A stretch of DNA of 64,000 nt. Source: Arthrobacter globiformis NBRC 12137 (GTDB lineage Bacteria > Actinomycetota > Actinomycetes > Actinomycetales > Micrococcaceae). Under the pieces are notes generated by a model that saw only the letters and a program-made list of their open reading frames with translations, ran no database searches and was not told the DNA's origin. Position 1 is the stretch's first letter, and each line of letters opens with the position of its first letter. A program made the translations under genes and the position numbers. Below are positions 54,168-62,178 of this stretch, in pieces. Location of the stretch: assembly GCF_000238915.1 (NCBI RefSeq), contig NZ_BAEG01000085.1, positions 1 through 64,000 of the forward strand, in the 5' to 3' direction.

Positions 54168-55250
54168 GTGAACAGCGCGGGGATCCGGGAGCGGGCATGG
54201 GCGGACGAGGCTGTCCGCAAAATCAACGCGGAAAACAACCGCTCGGCAGACACCCACCTGTATTCGGTGCCGCTGCCTGAACACTGGGGCGTCCAGCTGT
54301 ACCTCAAGGATGAATCCACGCACCGTTCCGGCAGCCTGAAACACCGGCTGGCCCGTTCCCTCTTCCTGTTCGGGCTGGTGAACGGATGGATCCACGAGGG
54401 CACCACCATCGTGGAAGCGTCCAGCGGCAGTACCGCCGTTTCCGAGGCCTACTTCGCCCAGCTCCTGGGCCTGCCGTTCATCGCCGTGATGACCCGCACC
54501 ACCAGCCCGGAGAAGATCGCCCTGATCGAACAGTTCGGCGGCGCCTGCCTCCTGGTGGACCATGCCTCAGAGGTGTACGCGGCAGCCGCCGAGGTTGCCG
54601 CCACGAGCGGCGGCCACTACATGGACCAGTTCACGTACGCCGAACGCGCCACGGACTGGCGCGGCAACAACAACATTGCCGAGTCCGTCTTTGAGCAGCT
54701 GGCGCTCGAGGAGCACCCGGTCCCCCGCTGGATTGTGGTGGGAGCCGGCACCGGCGGAACCAGCGCCACGATCGGCCGCTACCTCCGCTACCACCGCCAC
54801 GCCACCTCCCTGGCGGTGGTCGATCCGGAGAATTCCGCCTTCTATCCGGGGTGGCGGAGCGGTGCTGCCGACTTCAGCACCGGCCTGCCGTCCCGGATCG
54901 AAGGGATCGGCCGGCCCCGCATGGAGCCAAGCTTCGTCCCCTCGGTCATCGACCACATGATCCAGGTTCCCGACGCCGCCTCGGTCGCAGCCATGCGGCA
55001 CCTGCACACGCTGGCGGGGCTGCACGCCGGGCCGTCGACGGGCACCAACCTCTGGGGTGTCTGGCAGCTCGTGGCACAGATGGTGGCGGACGGGGAACGC
55101 GGCAGCGTGGTGTCCCTGATGTGCGACGGCGGTGACCGGTACGCCGGCAGCCACTACAGTCCTGCGTGGCTGGCGGCCCAGGGACTGGATCCGCAGCCAC
55201 ACGAGGACACGCTGAAGGCCTTCTTCGAGACGGGTCTCTGGCGGCCCTAA
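54168..55250 (+). CDS. cds1: Cds1-type L-cysteine desulfhydrase (PLP-dependent)
   Basis: A 360-residue PLP enzyme of the cysteine-synthase fold that closely resembles mycobacterial Cds1 (Rv3684), which splits cysteine to sulfide, pyruvate and ammonia. Shared blocks are [21 protein letters not shown] (PLP Lys near residue 58), [51 protein letters not shown], and [10 protein letters not shown]. The start is GTG 54168. The TAA stop overlaps the stop of the convergent MBL-fold gene. General annotation would call it a cysteine synthase-like protein; I favour Cds1 because of the block matches. Confidence 0.9.
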   Translation: MNSAGIRERAWADEAVRKINAENNRSADTHLYSVPLPEHWGVQLYLKDESTHRSGSLKHRLARSLFLFGLVNGWIHEGTTIVEASSGSTAVSEAYFAQLLGLPFIAVMTRTTSPEKIALIEQFGGACLLVDHASEVYAAAAEVAATSGGHYMDQFTYAERATDWRGNNNIAESVFEQLALEEHPVPRWIVVGAGTGGTSATIGRYLRYHRHATSLAVVDPENSAFYPGWRSGAADFSTGLPSRIEGIGRPRMEPSFVPSVIDHMIQVPDAASVAAMRHLHTLAGLHAGPSTGTNLWGVWQLVAQMVADGERGSVVSLMCDGGDRYAGSHYSPAWLAAQGLDPQPHEDTLKAFFETGLWRP

Positions 55251-55903
55251 AGCTCCACGGAGTCGCGGGCGGACAAATGGGTGTATTCGGTGCCGTACCT
55301 GGCCCCGATCCGCTTGACATGGCCCTCCACCAGGCCGAGGCCGGTGTCGTTCAACAGCCCGTCGTGAATGGCGTATGCCCGCTCAGCGCGGACGCCGATC
55401 ACGAAGTCCACGACCTCGCTGACCTTGTTCCACGGGGCATGGACCGGGACCAGGAGGGTGCGCACGCTGATGCCGTCCGGGATGATGAACGAGTCACCCG
55501 GGTGGTAGACGTCCTCGTCCACGAGGTAGCCGATGTTGGCGACCACGGGAATCTGGGGGTGAATCAGCGCGTGCTGGCCGCCGAAGCTGCGGACCGCGAA
55601 GCCAGCGGCGTCAAAGGCAGTCCCCGGCTCCACGGCATGCACCCGGTCCGCCGCGTCCGGCGCCTCCTTGCGCACGTTCTGCGCCACGCCCTCTGGCGCG
55701 AAAAGCTCCAGCCCTCCGTTGCCGCTAAGGGCAGCGGCCACGGCCGGGACATCGATGTGGTCGGCGTGCTCGTGCGTGATGAGGACGGCGTGTGCGCCCT
55801 CCAGCGCCTCGGCGGTTTCGGAGAAGGTCCCCGGATCCAGGACCAGCACCCGGCCGTCCTTTTCGAGCCGGACACAGGCATGCGTGTATTTTGTCAGCTT
55901 CAT
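55247..55903 (-). CDS. Metallo-beta-lactamase-fold hydrolase
   Basis: A 218-residue MBL-fold protein. It begins [17 protein letters not shown], with LVLDPG and the zinc motif THEHADHID near residue 44; GGQHALIH and the later GDSFIIPDG supply further ligands. It belongs to the UlaG/RomA-like group, whose activities vary, so no substrate is assigned. ATG 55903 lies six bases after TAGGCT, with TGGACA 17 bases upstream of that, a near-ideal promoter. It overlaps cds1 tail to tail by four bases. Confidence 0.9.
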   Translation of the reverse strand: MKLTKYTHACVRLEKDGRVLVLDPGTFSETAEALEGAHAVLITHEHADHIDVPAVAAALSGNGGLELFAPEGVAQNVRKEAPDAADRVHAVEPGTAFDAAGFAVRSFGGQHALIHPQIPVVANIGYLVDEDVYHPGDSFIIPDGISVRTLLVPVHAPWNKVSEVVDFVIGVRAERAYAIHDGLLNDTGLGLVEGHVKRIGARYGTEYTHLSARDSVEL

Positions 55904-55909
55904 GAAGCC

Positions 55910-55915
55910 AGCCTA
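55910..55915 (-). promoter_or_regulatory. -10 element of the MBL-fold gene (leaderless)
   Basis: TAGGCT on the minus strand, six bases before ATG 55903. TGGACA lies 17 bases further upstream as a good -35. Confidence 0.65.
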
Positions 55916-55997
55916 GGGACGGGCCCGGGCAGTGTCCACGCGGCTCGACTGGTAACGTTAAGGCTTGCCATTACCCGAAAGAAAAGCGAGTTCATCC

Positions 55998-56462
55998 ATG
56001 CCACAACGCGCCAGCGCTGACGGCAGACCACCGGCACCTTCGGCGGCGGCCGGCGGGAAAGAGCAGCGCGTCACCAAGCAGCGGATTGCTGTCAGCGCCG
56101 CCCTGGACGAACTCAATGACTTCGTGAGCACCCAGGAGCTGTACCGGATACTCCAGAACAAGGGTGTATCGGTTTCCCTGGCCACCGCCTACCGGATCCT
56201 GCAGTCGCTGGCTGACGAGGAACTCGTGGACGTGCTGCGCAACGGTGACGGCGAGGCCGTCTACCGCCGCTGCACGGTGACGGTGCACCACCACCATCTC
56301 CTGTGCCGCAACTGCGGCAAGGCTGTGGAAGTGGAGGCCCCCGCCGTCGAGACCTGGGCTGCGCGGACCGCGCAGGAGCACGGCTTCACGGAAGTGGCCC
56401 ACACAGTGGAGATCTACGGTCTCTGCCCCGCCTGCTCCGCACGCAAGGCCGCAGCGCAGTAA
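55998..56462 (+). CDS. zur: Fur family regulator, probably Zur
   Basis: A 154-residue Fur-type repressor. The winged helix spans about residues 25-100 (VSVSLATAYRILQSLADEELV is the recognition region), followed by HHHHLLCRNCGK and GLCPACSARK, the two CxxC pairs that bind structural zinc. The neighbouring znuBCA genes on the opposite strand make Zur the best identity. ATG 55998 has only a weak purine-rich ribosome site. An in-frame TTG at 55965 lies six bases after TAACGT and could be a leaderless start, adding 11 residues. Confidence 0.92.
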   Translation: MPQRASADGRPPAPSAAAGGKEQRVTKQRIAVSAALDELNDFVSTQELYRILQNKGVSVSLATAYRILQSLADEELVDVLRNGDGEAVYRRCTVTVHHHHLLCRNCGKAVEVEAPAVETWAARTAQEHGFTEVAHTVEIYGLCPACSARKAAAQ

Positions 56463-56477
56463 CGCTACATTCCCTGT

Positions 56478-57353
56478 TTAGGCGGTCCGCATGACCCGCC
56501 CGTTGAGGCCGCGCTTGGCGCGGATGCTGCCGATGACCCTGCACACGACGTAGATCAGGAACGACAGCGTGGTGACGTAGGGGCTGATGGGGATGCGGCC
56601 GCCGAGGGCGAGCAGTATTCCTCCCACCGTCGCCGAAACAGCGAACACCACGCTCAGCAGCACCACGAGGCGCGGCGAGGACGTCACCCGCAGGGCCGCA
56701 GCCGCGGGCGTGATCAGCAGGGCAAGAACCAGCAGGGCGCCCACGATCTGGATTGACAGCGCAACGCTGACGCCGAGGAGCACCATGAAAACCAGGGCGA
56801 GCGACCGCACGGGAACACCGCGGGCCTCGGCCAGCTCGGGATCGACGCTGGCAAAGCTCAGCGGGCGCCAAATGACGCACAGCGCCGCCATGACGGCCAC
56901 CGCGGTCCCCGCCAGGACCTGAAGCTGGACGGTGTCCACCGACACAATCTGCCCCGTGAGAAGTCCGAACTTGTTGGCGGCCCTGCCCTCGTAGAGCGAC
57001 AGGAAAAGAATCCCGAGCCCCAGGCCAAAGGGCATGATCACGCCGATAATGGAGTTCTTGTCGCGCGCCCGCACACCCATGAGCCCGAGCAGCAGCGCAG
57101 CCGCCACGGACCCCACCAGGGAGCCGAACACCACATCGGTGCCGATCAGGAGCGCGAAGGCAGCGCCGGCGAACGACAGCTCGGAAATTCCGTGGACGGC
57201 AAACGCCAGGTCGCGCTTCATCACGAAGGTCCCCACGAGTCCGCCGAGGAGTCCAAGCACAGCCCCGGCCCACAGGGAGTTCTGCACCAACAGCAGCAAT
57301 TCGCCGTAGTTCTCAAAGTTGAACACCGATTGCAGGATCGATTCCAGATCCAT
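56478..57353 (-). CDS. znuB: Zinc ABC transporter permease
   Basis: A 291-residue membrane permease of the ABC-3 (metal) family with about eight or nine helices. Family features are FVMKRDLAFAVHGISELSFAGAA near residue 45 and IQIVGALLVLALLITPAAAA near 205. ATG 57353 shares one base with the stop of znuC (TGATG). Together with ZnuC and ZnuA it forms the high-affinity zinc importer. It converges on zur with a 15-base gap. Confidence 0.94.
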   Translation of the reverse strand: MDLESILQSVFNFENYGELLLLVQNSLWAGAVLGLLGGLVGTFVMKRDLAFAVHGISELSFAGAAFALLIGTDVVFGSLVGSVAAALLLGLMGVRARDKNSIIGVIMPFGLGLGILFLSLYEGRAANKFGLLTGQIVSVDTVQLQVLAGTAVAVMAALCVIWRPLSFASVDPELAEARGVPVRSLALVFMVLLGVSVALSIQIVGALLVLALLITPAAAALRVTSSPRLVVLLSVVFAVSATVGGILLALGGRIPISPYVTTLSFLIYVVCRVIGSIRAKRGLNGRVMRTA

Positions 57354-58168
57354 CAGGAACCCTCCCCCGCAGTGGCGTGCGCGTCGTCGTGGTGGTGCGT
57401 GGTGGCGTCGGGAAGACCGACGACGACGATCCGGCCGTTGGCATGGATCACTTCCACGTTGCTGTCATACAGGTCGGAAAGGACCTCGGTGGTCATGACC
57501 TCGTGCGGCGTTCCCACACTGAACCTGCCGCCGGCCAGGTACAGGACCCGGTCCACGTAGTCGATGATCGGATTGATCTCGTGGGTCACGAACACCACGG
57601 CGCTCTTCCGGTCATGGCACTGCTTGTTGATGAGTGCGCTGACGGCCTGCTGGTGGTGCAGGTCCAGCGACAGGAGCGGCTCGTCGCACAGCAGCACTTT
57701 CGGGTCGGTGGCAAGTGCCTGGGCCACGCGCAGGCGCTGCTGCTCACCGCCGGACAGTTGCCCGACGGGCACCTTTGCATAGTCGCTGGCCCCAACGAGC
57801 TCCAGCAGTTCGTCAATTCTGCGGTTGGCCTTGGCGGTGCCGAGCCGGATGCCCCAGCGATGCCCGTCGACGCCGAGACCCACCAGGTCGCGGGCGCGCA
57901 TGGGTGTGTCGGGAAGGAAAGGCTTCTGCTGTGGGATGTAGCCGATCATGTGGCTGCCCCGCTCCACGGGGTGACCGCCGAGGCTAGCCTGGCCGGAGTG
58001 CAGCTCCTGCAGCCCCAGCAGGACTTTGAGGAAGCTGGTCTTGCCACTGCCGTTGGGCCCCAGCACCGCGAAGAACTCCCCCGGGTTGATGTCCAGGTTC
58101 AGGTCTTCCCAGAGGGCACGCCGGCCGAACTTCAGCGACGCCTGCTTCAGGCTGATGACTGGGTTCAA
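57353..58168 (-). CDS. znuC: Zinc ABC transporter ATP-binding protein
   Basis: A 271-residue ABC ATPase. Walker A is GPNGSGKTS near residue 38, the signature is LSGGEQQRLR, Walker B is VLLCDEPLLSLD, and the switch His is in THEINP. A His-rich end (HHHDDAHA) may sense or bind zinc. The start is read as TTG 58168, which overlaps the znuA stop by four bases (TTGA); an upstream ATG at 58219 lies inside znuA and gives an untypical Gln/Arg-rich head. Confidence 0.92.
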   Translation of the reverse strand: MNPVISLKQASLKFGRRALWEDLNLDINPGEFFAVLGPNGSGKTSFLKVLLGLQELHSGQASLGGHPVERGSHMIGYIPQQKPFLPDTPMRARDLVGLGVDGHRWGIRLGTAKANRRIDELLELVGASDYAKVPVGQLSGGEQQRLRVAQALATDPKVLLCDEPLLSLDLHHQQAVSALINKQCHDRKSAVVFVTHEINPIIDYVDRVLYLAGGRFSVGTPHEVMTTEVLSDLYDSNVEVIHANGRIVVVGLPDATTHHHDDAHATAGEGS

Positions 58169-59136
58169 CGCTGGCTCTTCAGCGCGTTGCTGACGTTGTC
58201 CACGTTGTCCGCCATCCATTCCAGGTAGGTCTTGCCGTCGGGAAGCGTTTCGGTGAAGTTCACCACCGGCGTGCCCGCGGCACTGGCCGCGTTTTTCACG
58301 GCCAGCGTCTGCGGGCCTTCCGTCTGCTCGTTGTAGGCGAGGAAACTCGTGTCCTTTGAGGCGACTGTCGCGGTGGCCGCCTTCAGGACTGCAGGCGGAA
58401 CGTCGGCGCCCTCCTCGACGGCGGCCGTGTACTCGGCGGGGGTCCGGTTCTCCAGTCCGGCTGCTTCCAGCAGGTAAAGCGGAACCGGTTCGGTCACGGC
58501 GACGCCGGCGCCGCCATGTGAGGTCTTCATTGCGGAAATCTTACTCTCCAGCTTCGCGAGCCCGGCCTTGAACGCATCGGCGTTGGCGGTGAACTTGCTG
58601 GCGGAGGCGGAATCGAGGGCGCCGAGCCTGGCTGCCACGGCATCGGCAAGGTGCGACATGGCGTCAAAGTTGTACCAGACGTGTTCGTTGAAGTCGCCGT
58701 GGTCATGGGAATGCCCGTCCTCCGCGTGGGCGGACGCGGTGCCCGCAGCCTCCGGGGCCAGGCCGGACACCTCCACGGCGCTGATGATGTTCTCGTGGGG
58801 CACGTTGCTGTCGTCCGCCAGGGTGTGGATGAAGTCGTCGTAGCCACCCCCGTTTTCCAGCACCAGCTTGGCCTTGGACACCGCCAGCCGGTCCTGGGCG
58901 TTGGCTTCGTAGGAGTGCGGATCCTGGCTTGGACGGGAGATGATGGCCGCGACGTTGACCCTGTCCCCGCCGATCGCCTCAACGATGTCCCCGTAGACAT
59001 TTGTCGACGTGACGACGGCGATGCTGCCCTTGGCGTCTGCGCCTGCAGTCTCGGCCGCCGGAGAACCACAGCCGGTGAGGAGCAGGCCGAAGCCGGCCAG
59101 GGCGGCGGTAAGGGAAATGCGGGCGTTGACAGGCAC
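58165..59136 (-). CDS. znuA: Zinc-binding lipoprotein of the ABC importer
   Basis: A 323-residue cluster A-I metal-binding lipoprotein. The lipobox LLLTGC puts the lipid Cys at 23. The His-rich loop HAEDGHSHDHGDFNEH (about 136-151) identifies it as a zinc rather than manganese binder; other ligands lie in DPHSYE near 72 and HVWYNF. The GTG start at 59136 has a GAGG ribosome site seven bases upstream. A 25-bp palindrome 65 bases upstream is the likely Zur operator, so the order znuA-znuC-znuB forms one zinc-repressed operon. Confidence 0.95.
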   Translation of the reverse strand: MPVNARISLTAALAGFGLLLTGCGSPAAETAGADAKGSIAVVTSTNVYGDIVEAIGGDRVNVAAIISRPSQDPHSYEANAQDRLAVSKAKLVLENGGGYDDFIHTLADDSNVPHENIISAVEVSGLAPEAAGTASAHAEDGHSHDHGDFNEHVWYNFDAMSHLADAVAARLGALDSASASKFTANADAFKAGLAKLESKISAMKTSHGGAGVAVTEPVPLYLLEAAGLENRTPAEYTAAVEEGADVPPAVLKAATATVASKDTSFLAYNEQTEGPQTLAVKNAASAAGTPVVNFTETLPDGKTYLEWMADNVDNVSNALKSQR

Positions 59137-59200
59137 GGGGAAACCTCGGTTCTGGACGGGTCAGGTTGCGGGGAGGAGCAACCCCAAGTCGAGTGTAGCG

Positions 59201-59225
59201 CTAAATGGGAATGATTCCTATTTAG
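59201..59225. promoter_or_regulatory. Zur-type operator upstream of znuA
   Basis: A 25-bp near-perfect palindrome: left half CTAAATGGGAAT, centre G, right half ATTCCTATTTAG. The only mismatch outside the centre is one G/T position. It has the A/T-rich ends and GGAAT-type core expected of a Fur-family site and lies 65-89 bases before the znuA start, within the promoter zone. Confidence 0.85.
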
Positions 59226-59261
59226 AACTAACGGCGGCAAGTGGTGCCGGCGGCCTACCGG

Positions 59262-60332
59262 CTATCCGCCGTCGGGCCTGCCCAGCCGTCGGATGCCCTT
59301 GGCTTGGGTGGCATCCCTGATCTCCCCCACGAGCTGCTCGATCACGTCCTCCAGGAACAGCACGCCCTCCGTCTGGCCGCCCGGCCCGATGACGCGCGCC
59401 AGATGCGAGCCGGAGCGCTGCATGACGGACATCGCCTTTTCGATCTCGTCGTCCCGCGAAAGGTTGGCCAGGGACCGGATGCGGCTTTCCGCGATCGGTT
59501 TCTCGTAACCGGATTCCGGGATGGCGAGCACGTCCTTGATGTGGAGGTAGCCGGCCAGCATGCTGTCGTCGTCCAGCATCGGGAACCGGGAAAATCCGGT
59601 GCGGCTGACAGCTTTTTCAAACTCCAGCGGGGAGGTTGAGGATTTCAGCATGACCAGCCGCTCCAGCGGAACCATGACATCGCTGGCGGTGTGCTCCGAA
59701 AATTCCAGGGCACCGGTGATCAGGCCCGCGTCGTCATCCACCAGGCCGTGCCGCGTTGACTCCTGAACGATGGACTGCACCTCCTCCAGCGTGAACGTGG
59801 AACTGACCTCGTCCTTGGGCTCGATGCGCATCAGCTTCAGGATGTGGTTCGCGGACCAGTTCAGCGCGGTGATGACCGGATTCACTATCCTTGCAATGAA
59901 CATCAGCGGCGGAGCCAGGAGCAGCGCTGCCTTGTCGGCGACGGACACGGAGATGTTCTTGGGCACCATCTCGCCGAACGTCACATGCAGGAACGTCACC
60001 AGCATCAGGGCCACAGCGAACGCCGAGACGTCGGCAATTTCCGTCGGCACGCCCAGCCCGGCAAGGGGCACCGCGAGCAAATGGTGGATGGCCGGCTCCG
60101 CCACCAGCAGGATCAGCAGCGAGCACACGGTGATTCCCAGTTGCGCGCACGCCAGCATCAGCGAGACGTTCTCCATGGCCCGAAGGGTGGTCTGTGCACG
60201 CAGTACGCCCTGGTCCGCCAGTGGCTCAATCTGGCTCCGGCGTGCGGACATGACGGCGAATTCCGCGGCCACAAAGAAAGCGTTGCCCAGGAGCAGCAGC
60301 ACCAGCCAGATCAGTCCTGCCCAGTCACTCAT
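59262..60332 (-). CDS. CNNM/CorC-type hemolysin family membrane protein, second gene
   Basis: A 356-residue protein: DUF21 transmembrane domain (about 1-175, with GEMVPKNISVS) and a CBS-domain pair (about 195-345, with FSRFPMLDDDSMLAGYLHIKDVL). Proteins of this build transport or sense magnesium or other divalent cations. It lacks the CorC C-terminal domain. It overlaps its paralogue upstream by four bases (ATGA), so the two are co-translated and may form a hetero-oligomer. Confidence 0.92.
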   Translation of the reverse strand: MSDWAGLIWLVLLLLGNAFFVAAEFAVMSARRSQIEPLADQGVLRAQTTLRAMENVSLMLACAQLGITVCSLLILLVAEPAIHHLLAVPLAGLGVPTEIADVSAFAVALMLVTFLHVTFGEMVPKNISVSVADKAALLLAPPLMFIARIVNPVITALNWSANHILKLMRIEPKDEVSSTFTLEEVQSIVQESTRHGLVDDDAGLITGALEFSEHTASDVMVPLERLVMLKSSTSPLEFEKAVSRTGFSRFPMLDDDSMLAGYLHIKDVLAIPESGYEKPIAESRIRSLANLSRDDEIEKAMSVMQRSGSHLARVIGPGGQTEGVLFLEDVIEQLVGEIRDATQAKGIRRLGRPDGG

Positions 60333-61813
60333 GGCCGGCCGCCGTTCCGGGAGTTGCCGTTCCCGGACCTGCCGTTTCCGGGCCCTCCGTTGGTGGCCGG
60401 GCTGCGCCTCGGCTGGCCGTGCGGTGTCGGGTTCTTTCTGGCTGCACCGTTGACGGATGCATGCTCAGCAGCGGTACTCGCGGACGGTTGGTCCACGGCG
60501 GGACCGGCGTCCGGTTCCCGGTGCGGCCGGAAACAGATCCGGTCGATGCGCCGGCCGTCCATCCTGGTGACGCTGAGCGTTCCGCCGCCCGCCTCCACCA
60601 CGTCCCCCACCTCGGGGATCCGGCCAAGCTCGCTCATGACGTACCCGCCCACCGTCTCGTACGCGGCCTCGTCGGGAACGCTCAGGCCCGGAATCTGTTC
60701 TGAGAGCTCGTCGGGCCGCATCAGGCCCGGAAAGTACCAGTCACCGGAGGCGCTTTGCAGCAGCCCAGGCCGGACCTTGTCATGCTCGTCGGCCACTTCG
60801 CCCACGATTTCCTCGACCAGGTCCTCCAGCGTGGCGATCCCGGCAGTTCCGCCGTACTCGTCCAGCACCACGGCAAGCTGGAGGTTGCCCTCCCGCAGTT
60901 CGGCAAGCAGGGCGTCGAGGTGGATGGTCTCCGGCACCCTGAGGACGTCCGTCATGATGGCGCCCGCCTCAAGCTTTCGCCGCCGGTTCGGTGGGACCGC
61001 GATGGCCTTCTTGACGTGCACCAGCCCGCGGATGTCGTCCGTCGACTCCCCGATGACGGGGAAGCGCGAATATCCGCTGCGGCGGGCGGCATCGATGATG
61101 TCCGAAACCGGCTGGTCGGCATCGATGGTTTCGACGCGGATGCGCGGAGTCATCACGTCAGCCGCAGTGCGGCCGGAGAAGTTCAGCGTGCGGGCAATGA
61201 AGTTGGCCGTCCCAGGGTCGAGCGTGCCCATGGCTGCGGACCGGCGCACCAGGGAGGCGAGCTCCGCCGGCGTGCGGGCACCGGAAATCTCCTCCTTGGC
61301 CTCCAGCCCGAAGACGTTCAGGACCCTGTTGGAAAAACCGTTCAGGACCACGATGGCAGGCTTGAAAATGGTGGTGAAGATCAGCTGCGGCCGCGCAAGG
61401 GTGCGGCCGATGCGGAACGCGAGGGCAATGGCCATGTTTTTGGGAACGAGCTCGCCCAGGAGCATGGACAGTCCGGTCGCGATCACCATCGCGACCACCA
61501 GGGAGACGGAACCGGCCACCGGCTCCGGGATGCCGGCGGCGGCAAGAGGCACCTCGAGCAGCGCCCCCACGGACGGCTCCATGACGTACCCCGTCAACAG
61601 CGTGGTCATGGTGATGCCGAGCTGGCAGCTGGACAGCTGCGTGGACAGGGACTTCAGGCACTTGAGCAGCGGCACTGCCGCGGTGTCGCCGTCGTCAACG
61701 GCACGCTGCACCGTGGGCTGGTCCAGTGCAATAAGGGAAAATTCGACGGCGACGAAAAAGCCGGTTCCGAGGATGAGCAGCAGGCCGGCGGCGACAAGGA
61801 GCCACTCGATCAT
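60329..61813 (-). CDS. CNNM/CorC-type hemolysin family membrane protein, first gene
   Basis: A 494-residue paralogue of the next gene with the full layout: DUF21 membrane domain (about 1-190, with GELVPKNMAIA), CBS pair (about 205-330, with YSRFPVIGESTDDIRGLVHVKKA), and the CorC_HlyC domain (about 345-430, GYVMSELGRIPEVGD). The C-terminal 60 residues are a Gly/Asn/Arg-rich low-complexity tail. ATG 61813 is preferred over GTG 61837 because the hydrophobic domain starts there and GGGGG lies nine bases upstream. Confidence 0.92.
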   Translation of the reverse strand: MIEWLLVAAGLLLILGTGFFVAVEFSLIALDQPTVQRAVDDGDTAAVPLLKCLKSLSTQLSSCQLGITMTTLLTGYVMEPSVGALLEVPLAAAGIPEPVAGSVSLVVAMVIATGLSMLLGELVPKNMAIALAFRIGRTLARPQLIFTTIFKPAIVVLNGFSNRVLNVFGLEAKEEISGARTPAELASLVRRSAAMGTLDPGTANFIARTLNFSGRTAADVMTPRIRVETIDADQPVSDIIDAARRSGYSRFPVIGESTDDIRGLVHVKKAIAVPPNRRRKLEAGAIMTDVLRVPETIHLDALLAELREGNLQLAVVLDEYGGTAGIATLEDLVEEIVGEVADEHDKVRPGLLQSASGDWYFPGLMRPDELSEQIPGLSVPDEAAYETVGGYVMSELGRIPEVGDVVEAGGGTLSVTRMDGRRIDRICFRPHREPDAGPAVDQPSASTAAEHASVNGAARKNPTPHGQPRRSPATNGGPGNGRSGNGNSRNGGRP

Positions 61814-62178
61814 GGGCGAAAGCCCCCAGGCCGGCACCTGGATTTACCGTCCATGGCACCTATATTCACTGTCCATAAGGATTGCAGTCTACAGGAGCGG
61901 CGTGCCGCCAGAGAGGACAGAAGTTGCTCATCCCACCCGTCCGGAACCAGTGTCCGCGCAGGGCGGAAAGGACACTGTTCAGGCCACGTTGGGACGGCTG
62001 TTTCGCCATAAATCGGACGGTACATGATTTGGGTCACGCTTATTGGCAGTTAACCCGGAACGGTCACTAGACTGGCAAAGGTCTGGGTTCATAGGACACA
62101 GAAACTGGTTCGATTGTTGTGCCGTGGCACCGAAGGCGACCAGAGGGAAATCAAACTCATGGAAGAGGCGTATTTCAA
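61814..62178. promoter_or_regulatory. Divergent control region between the CNNM genes and kgd
   Basis: 365 bases without a gene. A plausible kgd promoter is TTGGCA (62043-62048) with TAGACT (62068-62073), spacer 19, giving a leader of roughly 100 bases. An AT-rich stretch near 61855-61885 may hold the promoter of the opposite genes. No ORF of credible coding character was seen. Confidence 0.5.

Noticed and set aside
59203..59223. The palindrome before znuA as an iron (Fur/DtxR) box.
   Set aside because: The neighbouring regulator and all three transporter genes are zinc-type, including the His-rich loop of ZnuA, so Zur is the simpler reading.
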